A DNA stretch of 64,000 nt from Streptomyces qinzhouensis (GTDB taxonomy: Bacteria; Actinomycetota; Actinomycetes; Streptomycetales; Streptomycetaceae): the NCBI RefSeq assembly GCF_007856155.1, contig NZ_CP042266.1, positions 7,378,001-7,442,000 on the forward strand. The letters are read 5' to 3'. The position numbers and the translations under genes are program-made. Positions 1-7,123 of the stretch are shown here, piece after piece. The stretch's first letter is position 1, and each line of letters opens with the position of its first letter. A model generated the notes under the pieces. The model was not told the origin of the DNA. It ran no database searches and saw only the letters and a program-made list of their open reading frames with translations.

Positions 1-2439
1 CGGCCGGTCCACCAGGCCGACGGGCACCCGCAGCCGGCCGCGGTCCGGCCAGTCGGCGGCGGTGAGACCGAGCTCCGGATGCGGGGTCAGCGGCGGCAGC
101 AGCGTATCGAGGGCGGGCGGTGCGTCGAGCGGTGGCAGCCACACCTGATGGGCGGGCGGGCCGCTGCCCCGCAGCTTCTCCAGGGCCAGGCCGAGGAGGC
201 TCTCCTCGCTCGAAGGCTCGGGCTCGGTCTCGGGCTCCGGATCGGGGGCCGCGGGCAGCACCCGAGGCACCACCCATTCGGTTCCCCAGGGCACGACCTG
301 GCGGGCGATCTGCGCCTGCCGGGCGCTCCCGCGCCGGGGCGCCTTGTAGCTGCCGGAGACATACGCGGCCCGGAACCGGGTCAGCGCCTCCACCCCGCTC
401 TTGAGATAGCCGCTGCCCGGCTGCGAGGGCAGATGGTAGGCATCGGGCACGCCGAGGACGCCCCGGGATTCGATGGCGGAGAAGGTCCGCAGGCCGATCC
501 GGTACGAGAGATGGCCTTCCAGCTGGCTCATCCGGCCCTCCTCGAGCCGCTGGGAGGCGAGCAGCAGATGGACCCCGAGGGACCGGCCGAGCCGGCCGAT
601 CATCACGAACAGCTCCATGAAGTCCCGGTGTGCCGCGAGCAGTTCGCTGAACTCGTCGACGACGACGAAGAGGCTCGGCAGCGGGGCGAGCGGGGTACCG
701 CCGGCCCGGGCCCGCTCGTACTCCAGGACCGAGGCGTAGTTGCCGGCCTTCCGCAGCAGCTCCTGACGGCGGACGAGTTCGCCGTGGAGGGCGTCCTGCA
801 TCCGGCCGACGAGCGCGACCTCGTCGGCGAGGTTGGTGATCACGGCCGAGGTGTGCGGCAGTTCGTCCATGCCGAGGAAGGTCGCGCCGCCCTTGAAGTC
901 GACGAGGACGAAGTTGAGCGTCTCCGAGGAGTGGGTGAGCGCGAGACCCAGGACCAGGGTCCGCAGCAGTTCGCTCTTTCCGGAGCCGGTGGCGCCGATC
1001 AGCATGCCGTGCGGGCCCATGCCGCCCTGGGCGGACTCCTTGATGTCCAGCTCGACGGGGGTGCCGTCCTCACCGACCGCGATCGGCACCCGCAGCCGCC
1101 CCCGGCCCTCGACGGGGAAGCGCCACAGCCGCTCCGGTTCATGCCGCCGCAGGTCCGCGATGCCCAGCAGCGCGGTCAGCTCCGTCTCGGTGACGAACGG
1201 CTCGGACGCGGTGACCCCGCCGCCGAGGCGGTACGGGGCGAGCCGCCGGGCCAGCGCCTGTGCGGCGACCGGGCCCAAGGCGTCGGGCACCCCCAGAAGA
1301 GTCGACTGCTCTTTGCGATCGCGATCGGTTCGGACCAGATGCAGGCCCTCCTCGTCGAGACGCAGTCGCAGCGTCCCGCGGCCCGATTTCCACGCCAGTG
1401 CGGCACTCAGGTCGACCAGCACGGCATTGCGGTATCCGGCGCCCGTCACCCGGTGCCCGCCGGGTATCGACCCGCCGTCGACGACCACGAGGGTGAAGGG
1501 CTCCTCCCGGCCCGGCGGGGTGTCCGGATCGAACGGCGGACGCTGGGTGAAGTCGGCGCCCAGCAGCTCCTCCAGCGACTGGAAGTCGGCCGCGGCCAGC
1601 CGGGCCTGGCCGGCCCCGTCCCGCTGATAGCCGTGCTGGGCGTGCGGCAGCCACTTGAGCCACTCCCACTCGGCGCGCCGCTCGTCGGACACGCAGAGCG
1701 CGACATTCAGCTCCTCCGGCGCGTGGAACGCGGCGAGCTGCGCCAGCAGGGCCCGTACCAGCGCCCGGGCCCGCTCCTCGTCGCCCGTGACCAGCACCCG
1801 GGACCAGGCGCGCAGATAGAGCGCGATGGGCTGGTCCGGGAGGGTGCCGTAGGCCCGGATGAAACTGCGCAGGGCGTGTGCGGACAGCGGCTCCAGATCC
1901 TCCACCGGCCGGGTGGCGAGCGGCGCGAGCCGCAGCGCGAGCTTCTGCTCGCCGACCGCGACCCGCACCTCGCTGAAGTCCTCGTCGGACGCCCGGCGCT
2001 CCCACTGGCGGCTGGTGCCGCCCAGCGCCCAGAGCGCGGCGGGCTCCGGATGCCGCCAGGCGAGGGCCTTCTGCTGCTCCGAAACGGTGACCCGGATCTT
2101 GCGGCGCATCTGCGTCAGATAGCGCAGATAGTCCCGCCGGTCGCCCTTGAGTTTGCGTTTGCGTTCACTCGCGCTGCGGATCACCTGGGCCAGGATCATC
2201 ACCACGGACGAGAGCAGCATCAGCCCGATGGCGACATAGCTGAAGACCGTGGCCTGGTTCGGCCTCAGGAACATCATGAGCATGCCCAGCGAGGTGAGAC
2301 CCATCGGCAGATAGGTCCACATCGCCGAGGTGTTCGACTCCGCCTCCGGAAGCGTCGGCGGCTCCTGGAGACTCAGCTCTCCCTCGGGCATGTCGGGGCC
2401 GCGGCGGCGCGCGGGCCGACGGAACAGCACGGTGCTCAC
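1..2439 (-). CDS. eccC: EccC, type VII secretion FtsK/SpoIIIE ATPase (5' part; 3' end outside window)
   Basis: This is the motor ATPase of the ESX/type VII system, a membrane protein that binds and drives export of WXG100 substrates. The leftward frame is open from a GTG at 2439 to the window edge, giving 813 codons of a protein that usually has about 1300. A GAGGA lies about ten bases before the start. The N-terminus carries two hydrophobic segments (about residues 38-80) followed by a basic stretch. The first FtsK domain has Walker A GATGSGKS near residue 484 and Walker B LFVVVDEF near 593. Part of the second ATPase domain follows before the edge. It is divergent from eccD, with 184 bases between the two starts, so the promoters share that space. 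The family call is firm; whether it is one chain or split into EccCa/EccCb cannot be seen. Confidence 0.93.
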   Translation of the reverse strand, partial: MSTVLFRRPARRRGPDMPEGELSLQEPPTLPEAESNTSAMWTYLPMGLTSLGMLMMFLRPNQATVFSYVAIGLMLLSSVVMILAQVIRSASERKRKLKGDRRDYLRYLTQMRRKIRVTVSEQQKALAWRHPEPAALWALGGTSRQWERRASDEDFSEVRVAVGEQKLALRLAPLATRPVEDLEPLSAHALRSFIRAYGTLPDQPIALYLRAWSRVLVTGDEERARALVRALLAQLAAFHAPEELNVALCVSDERRAEWEWLKWLPHAQHGYQRDGAGQARLAAADFQSLEELLGADFTQRPPFDPDTPPGREEPFTLVVVDGGSIPGGHRVTGAGYRNAVLVDLSAALAWKSGRGTLRLRLDEEGLHLVRTDRDRKEQSTLLGVPDALGPVAAQALARRLAPYRLGGGVTASEPFVTETELTALLGIADLRRHEPERLWRFPVEGRGRLRVPIAVGEDGTPVELDIKESAQGGMGPHGMLIGATGSGKSELLRTLVLGLALTHSSETLNFVLVDFKGGATFLGMDELPHTSAVITNLADEVALVGRMQDALHGELVRRQELLRKAGNYASVLEYERARAGGTPLAPLPSLFVVVDEFSELLAAHRDFMELFVMIGRLGRSLGVHLLLASQRLEEGRMSQLEGHLSYRIGLRTFSAIESRGVLGVPDAYHLPSQPGSGYLKSGVEALTRFRAAYVSGSYKAPRRGSARQAQIARQVVPWGTEWVVPRVLPAAPDPEPETEPEPSSEESLLGLALEKLRGSGPPAHQVWLPPLDAPPALDTLLPPLTPHPELGLTAADWPDRGRLRVPVGLVDRP

Positions 2440-2565
2440 GCTGGATATCTCCTCGGGTTTCTCACGTCCCGGTCGTTGCCACACGCCCCTGACCAGGGCC
2501 GGGCCGTCACGGCGCGGTCGACCGCCGCTGGGCCAAGGGGCCCTGTGACCTGACGTGTTGACCAA

Positions 2566-2581
2566 GGTAGTCTGCGCTACC
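2566..2581. promoter_or_regulatory. Short inverted repeat in the eccC-eccD divergent promoter region
   Basis: GGTAG, six bases, CTACC. It lies in the 184-base space between the divergent eccC and eccD starts, next to a TTGACC at 2559-2564. It is a five-base arm only, so it is a weak operator candidate. Confidence 0.2.
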
Positions 2582-2623
2582 TCCCCTTCGGTACCCCGGC
2601 CCTCGGATAGGTGCGACATTCGC

Positions 2624-4030
2624 ATGACGGAAACTTCGGGCATATCGAGCCCCGGTCTGTGCCGGCTGACGGTCAAGACCCCCCGGAGACTGCTCGATCT
2701 CGCGGTCCCGGGCGACGTCCCGCTGGCGGACCTGCTGCCGACCCTCCTCGACCACGCGGGCGAGGAGCTCGCCGAGCAGGGCATCGAGCACGGCGGCTGG
2801 ATCCTCCAGCGGCTCGGCGAGGATCCCCTCGACGAGGAGAGCACCCCCGAGGCGCTCGGCCTGCGCGACGGCGAGACCCTGCATCTGCGGCCCCGCGCCG
2901 ACACCCTGCCCGCGATCCACTTCGACGATCTGGTCGACGGTGTCGCCGGCAGCATGCGCGAACGCCCCCACGGCTGGACCGCCCGCAGCGGCCGCCGGAT
3001 GCTGCTGGGCACCGCCACCCTCCTGCTGGCCGCCGGATGGGTGATCTGCGTACTGCCCGGCGGGCCGCTCACCACCCGCGCCGCCGTCGCCGCCGTCACC
3101 GGACTCCTGGTGCTCTTCGGCGCCGCCGCGGCCTCCCGGGCGGTCGGCGACGCGGCCGCCGGAGCCGCCCTCGGGGTCTTCGTACCGCCCTATCTCGCCC
3201 TCGCCGGAGCGCTGCTGACCGCCGGTGACACCGACGGCGGCGGGCTGCTGACCGGCTCCGGGATGCTCGCCGCCGCGGCCGCCGCCGCGGGCGGGGCCGT
3301 CCTCGCGGTCGCCGCGGTCGCCGCCTATGTGCCCCTGCTGCTCTCCCTGGCCGTCCTCGCCGTCGGCGGCGCCGTCTGGGGCGTTCTGATGCTCACCCTC
3401 GACACCGGCGCCGGGCCCGCCGCCGCCCCCGTCGCGGTGGTCGCCGTCATCCTCGGCGGACTGGTCCCCGGCATCTCCTTCCGGCTCTCCGGACTGCGAC
3501 TGCCCGTTCTGCCGTCCAACGCCGAGGAACTCCAGGAGGGCATCGACCCGCACCCCCACGGCCACGTCGTGACCAGGACCGGCCTGGCCGAGGAGTGGAT
3601 GACCGCCCTGTACGCGGCCATCGGCCTGCTGCTCGCCGGGATCCTCACCGCCCTCCTCGCCGACGACCCCGGCACCCCCGCCCGGGTCACCGCCGCCGTC
3701 ATCTGCCTGCTCCTGCTGCTCCACTCCCGCGGCATCGGCCACGCCTGGCAGCGCCCCGCCGTCTTCCTGCCCGGCCTCTACGGGCTGGTCCTCATGGCCC
3801 TGACCACGGCCCCCGAACTCGCCCCGGAACGACGGCCCGTGCTGCTCGCTTCCCTGCTCGCCCTCGCCGGTGCCGCGGCCATCGCCTCCTGGACGGTGCC
3901 CGGCCGCCGGATGCTGCCCCACTGGGGCCGCGCCGGGGACATCCTCCACACCTGCGCGGCGGTCGCCCTGATCCCGCTGTCGCTCTGGGTACTCGGCGTG
4001 TACGGCCGCCTTCGCGGCATCTCCGGCTGA
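2624..4030 (+). CDS. eccD: EccD, type VII secretion integral membrane channel protein
   Basis: EccD forms the membrane channel core of type VII secretion. The predicted protein has 468 residues, matching the family. The first 90 or so residues form the ubiquitin-like YukD domain (CRLTVKTPRRLLDLAV at its start). A basic linker follows, then about eleven hydrophobic helices from residue 126 (RMLLGTATLLLAAGWVICVL) to the C-terminus. The frame is open further upstream to 2555, but the ATG at 2624 is preferred because the YukD domain then begins at its usual place. eccB follows after 62 bases in the same direction, so the two are probably co-transcribed. Confidence 0.92.
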   Translation: MTETSGISSPGLCRLTVKTPRRLLDLAVPGDVPLADLLPTLLDHAGEELAEQGIEHGGWILQRLGEDPLDEESTPEALGLRDGETLHLRPRADTLPAIHFDDLVDGVAGSMRERPHGWTARSGRRMLLGTATLLLAAGWVICVLPGGPLTTRAAVAAVTGLLVLFGAAAASRAVGDAAAGAALGVFVPPYLALAGALLTAGDTDGGGLLTGSGMLAAAAAAAGGAVLAVAAVAAYVPLLLSLAVLAVGGAVWGVLMLTLDTGAGPAAAPVAVVAVILGGLVPGISFRLSGLRLPVLPSNAEELQEGIDPHPHGHVVTRTGLAEEWMTALYAAIGLLLAGILTALLADDPGTPARVTAAVICLLLLLHSRGIGHAWQRPAVFLPGLYGLVLMALTTAPELAPERRPVLLASLLALAGAAAIASWTVPGRRMLPHWGRAGDILHTCAAVALIPLSLWVLGVYGRLRGISG

Positions 4031-4092
4031 CACCGGACCACGACCGCGGCACCCCAGGACCACCATCGGATCAGGGCGGAGGAACCCACCCA

Positions 4093-5562
4093 GTGCAGTC
4101 CAGAAAAGACCAGGTCCAGGCGCATATGTTCGTCATGGGCCGACTCACCGGCGGCATGCTCCGCCAGGACCCCGACGCCCCCGAGACCCCGGCCGGCCGC
4201 ACCAACCGCGGCCTGGCCTGGGGCATCGGCCTCGCCGTCGTCCTCGTCCTCGGCTTTCTGCTCTACGGACTCATCGCACCCGCCGGCACCAAGACCTGGC
4301 GCACCTCGAACGCGCTGATCGTCCAGAAGGACACCGGCACCCGCTATCTGTACCTCGACGGCGTACTCCGCCCGGTGCACAACTACGCCTCCGCCCGGCT
4401 GATCGCCGAGAAGGCGCCCGCCGCCGTCACCGTCTCCGCGGCCTCCCTGCGCGGCGAGCGGCGCGGCACCCCCGTCGGCATTCCCGGCGCCCCGGACGCC
4501 CTGCCCGCCCCCCGCGACCTGGAGCGCGGCGCCTCCTGGCAGGTCTGCGCCGAAGAACCCCTGCGCACCGGCCCCGACGGCACCGGCCGGCAGACCCGTA
4601 CCTCCCTCCGGCTGGGCCCGGCAGCCGACGGCGAGGTCCCCGGCCGCGACCAGGCCGTCCTCGTCCGCGCCGACGACGGAACCCGCCATCTCCTCTGGGG
4701 CGACCAGCGGCTCCGCATCGGCGGCCACGGCGCCCTCCAGGCCCTCGGCTACTCCGGCACCACCCCCGTCCCCGTCTCGGCCGCCTTCCTCAGCAGCCTC
4801 CCCGCCGGCGCCGATCTGGTGGCCCCCGAGATCGAAGGCCGCGGTACGCAGACCGGGCGGATCGGGACCGCGACGGCCCGGGTGGGCCAGGTGTTCCGCC
4901 TCGAATCACCCGGCGCGACCGGCCAGTACTTCCTGCTGGAGAAGGCCGGGCTGCGCCCTGTCAGCGCACTCGCCGCCGCCCTCGTCCTGGGCGACGGCCG
5001 CACCGCCGCCCAGGCCTACCCCGGCACCCGGCCCGCCGCGCTGCCCCTGACCGCCGCCGCGCTGACCCAGCGTCAGGCCCCGGCGGCGAAGACCGCCCAG
5101 ACCCCGGCGGACTGGCCGAATACCACCCCTCCGATCGTCCGGGCCGCCGCAGGTGCCACCCTCTGCGCCCAGATCACCCCCGAGGGCACCACTCCCCGGG
5201 TACGGCTCGTCCTGACCGCCGCCGCCGTGCCCGCGACACCTCCGGCCAGGGGCCCCGAACTCGCCCCCGCCTGCCTCCCGGTGGACGGCATCACCGTCAG
5301 GCCGGGCCGCGGCGCCCTGGTAGCCGCACTGGGAGCGGGCGGCGGTGTCCGCGGCACCACGACCTACCTGGTCACCGATGTCGGCGTGAAATACCGGATC
5401 GGCGAAGGCGCCGCGGCCCAGCGACTCGGACTGAAGGGCGCGTCCGTCCAGGCCGTACCGTCACGGCTGCTCGATATGCTGCCCACCGGCCCCGACCTCG
5501 ACATCGCCGCCGCGACGGGCGCCACCGACGGGCGAAAACCAGCCAATCAGCCCTGCCGGTAA
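4093..5562 (+). CDS. eccB: EccB, type VII secretion core membrane protein
   Basis: EccB is the single-pass core component whose large external domain sits outside the membrane. The start is a GTG at 4093, preceded by a GGAGG; the N-terminus (QSRKDQVQAHMFVMGRLTGG) is the family hallmark and excludes the much longer upstream reading of the frame. Residues 41-62 are the single transmembrane helix (LAWGIGLAVVLVLGFLLYGL). The rest, to residue 489, is the repeat-containing extracytoplasmic domain. It lies 62 bases after eccD and 200 bases before the first WXG100 gene. Confidence 0.93.
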   Translation: MQSRKDQVQAHMFVMGRLTGGMLRQDPDAPETPAGRTNRGLAWGIGLAVVLVLGFLLYGLIAPAGTKTWRTSNALIVQKDTGTRYLYLDGVLRPVHNYASARLIAEKAPAAVTVSAASLRGERRGTPVGIPGAPDALPAPRDLERGASWQVCAEEPLRTGPDGTGRQTRTSLRLGPAADGEVPGRDQAVLVRADDGTRHLLWGDQRLRIGGHGALQALGYSGTTPVPVSAAFLSSLPAGADLVAPEIEGRGTQTGRIGTATARVGQVFRLESPGATGQYFLLEKAGLRPVSALAAALVLGDGRTAAQAYPGTRPAALPLTAAALTQRQAPAAKTAQTPADWPNTTPPIVRAAAGATLCAQITPEGTTPRVRLVLTAAAVPATPPARGPELAPACLPVDGITVRPGRGALVAALGAGGGVRGTTTYLVTDVGVKYRIGEGAAAQRLGLKGASVQAVPSRLLDMLPTGPDLDIAAATGATDGRKPANQPCR

Positions 5563-5666
5563 ACCACATGACTTCCGATCACATCCTCCGGGGCGCCACA
5601 CCCTCCTGATCCCGCCGCAACGGCATGACGGAAGATCAGAAGAAGCTCAAGAAAGCCACCGGATCA

Positions 5667-5696
5667 TTGCCCGCTTCACCTACCGCTCTCTAGCAT
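5667..5696 (+). promoter_or_regulatory. Candidate promoter for the WXG100 operon
   Basis: TTGCCC (5667-5672), 18 bases, TAGCAT (5691-5696) resembles the Streptomyces housekeeping -35/-10 pattern. It lies in the 200-base gap after eccB, about 65 bases before the first esx start, so the substrate operon is likely transcribed separately from eccDB. Confidence 0.4.
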
Positions 5697-5762
5697 CGGC
5701 CGCGTTCGGCGCGGCTTGATCACGCCGCCGCCACGGCCTCTCCTCTGACCCAAGGACACGCC

Positions 5763-6140
5763 TTGACCACTGCCTCTCCCGGCCCCGGGAACCTCCAGAC
5801 TTCCAGCCAGCACTCCAACCAGCTCGGCCACAACGCGCTCCAGCAGGCGGAGTCCGGCATCAAGCGCTCCCAGCAGGACGTCCGCACCACCATGGACGGC
5901 CTGATCCGGGCGTACGGCGGTAAGGACGGCGGCGCCTTCCAGAACCTGCTCAACGAGTGGAGCGGGCAGGTCGACCAGATCACCGCCCGGATGCGGGAAA
6001 TGATGGACGCCCTCCAGCGCACCGGCCTCGCCCAGAACCGCACCCAGAGCGAGATCGAAGAGCTGATCGCCGGGGCGAAGGCCCAGCACGCCCAGCTCGG
6101 TGACGGCGCCTACGGCGCCCTGATGGGCAAGAAGGGCTGA
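5763..6140 (+). CDS. WXG100-family secreted protein (Esx-like) with YGG in place of WxG
   Basis: This 125-residue helical protein is the first gene of the secretion-substrate operon. The start is TTG at 5763 with AAGGA eight bases upstream; no ATG is usable before residue 45. The protein reads as a helix-turn-helix hairpin of Esx type. The turn carries YGGKDGGAF where a WxG motif is expected, so tryptophan is replaced by tyrosine; a second tryptophan follows in LLNEWSGQ. It pairs in context with the canonical WXG100 gene 59 bases downstream, and the two probably form an EsxA/EsxB-like heterodimer exported by EccC. Which partner is A or B cannot be decided from sequence alone. Confidence 0.82.
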   Translation: MTTASPGPGNLQTSSQHSNQLGHNALQQAESGIKRSQQDVRTTMDGLIRAYGGKDGGAFQNLLNEWSGQVDQITARMREMMDALQRTGLAQNRTQSEIEELIAGAKAQHAQLGDGAYGALMGKKG

Positions 6141-6199
6141 TCCAGCCCCTCCCTTCGCCCTCTGTCCCGCCCACCTCACCCGGATCACCTGGAGCCCCC

Positions 6200-6523
6200 G
6201 TGTCCTTCAACAGTCACCTCAACGACGGCGTCATCCACGTCGAGTACAACTCCGTCCACATGGCGGCCGAGGACATGCGTATGCAGACCAAGGCCATCCA
6301 GAACACGGTCACCGCGCTCAACTCGGAGCTGGATGTGCTGCGCGCCGCCTGGCAGGGCATCGACGCCGCCACCTACGACGAGAAGCAGGCGGCCTGGAAC
6401 GCCGCGTCCAACGGTCTCGCGGACATCCTCACCAAGCACGGCGCCCTGCTGGAGCAGATCGTCGAGATCTACCGCAGGCACGAGAACAAGGCCGCGAGCG
6501 ACTGGGGCTCGATCCGCGTCTGA
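6200..6523 (+). CDS. WXG100-family secreted protein (Esx-like)
   Basis: A 107-residue protein with the canonical hairpin: a helix, then LRAAWQGIDAATYDEK with the WQG turn, then a second helix. It starts at GTG 6200 with GGAG six bases upstream. It is a predicted type VII substrate and partner of the upstream 125-aa protein. The C-terminal tail (HENKAASDWGSIRV) extends past the hairpin and may hold the export signal recognised by EccC. Spacing to neighbours is 59 and 71 bases, consistent with one operon. Confidence 0.88.
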   Translation: MSFNSHLNDGVIHVEYNSVHMAAEDMRMQTKAIQNTVTALNSELDVLRAAWQGIDAATYDEKQAAWNAASNGLADILTKHGALLEQIVEIYRRHENKAASDWGSIRV

Positions 6524-6594
6524 CGCCCGCCGCCCCGGGCGCCCGGTCGGCGCCTCACCTCTTCCGCCCCTCCTCGTCCCCGGAGAGTCCGAGC

Positions 6595-7071
6595 ATGGCC
6601 CAGGTCGATCTGTCCCACCTCGACATCAAGACCCTGGAGGCGTTCAGGGACAACGATCCCGGAGGGGTGAAGGAGTTCGTCACCAAGCTGGCCGGTCTGC
6701 TGTCGACCGACTCGGGACGGGAGCCCACCTCCATGGTCCTCATGGACCGGCAGTTGGAGAACCAGGAGGCGTCCTACGCCGCGGACATGCTCTGGCTGGG
6801 CAAGCTCGGAGCGCCCCCCAAGGGCGCGAGTACGGTGCTGACCGCCGCGCCGTTCCTGGGCTATGTCACATCGTCGGCCAAGGCTCTCCACACGGTGGAG
6901 AAGGAACAGAAGACCACCTTCGACAACATCACCCGGAATCTGACGAGGACGATCGAGGCGATGAAGAAGGCCCAGCAGACCGTTCTGGAAGACGTCGAAG
7001 CGCAGCGGTTCCTGAACGACTGGCGGAACATCGGCCAGGCTCCCGACCCGCGTCCGGGCCCCACCCCCTAA
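6595..7071 (+). CDS. Helical T7SS-operon protein, function unknown
   Basis: This is a 158-residue protein from an ATG with GGAGAG upstream. It has no signal peptide. The second half is a long predicted helix (residues about 95-145, rich in K, E, T and Q), which suggests a coiled coil or a partner-binding hairpin. It lies inside the WXG operon, 71 bases after the Esx gene and 52 bases before the AAWKG protein gene. I do not recognise a family. Position suggests a chaperone for, or co-substrate with, the next protein; that is inference. Confidence 0.7.
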   Translation: MAQVDLSHLDIKTLEAFRDNDPGGVKEFVTKLAGLLSTDSGREPTSMVLMDRQLENQEASYAADMLWLGKLGAPPKGASTVLTAAPFLGYVTSSAKALHTVEKEQKTTFDNITRNLTRTIEAMKKAQQTVLEDVEAQRFLNDWRNIGQAPDPRPGPTP

Positions 7072-7123
7072 AGACGTCCCACGCCCCGCACCTCCTGGCC
7101 CACCGACCGAAGGACTTCCCCGT

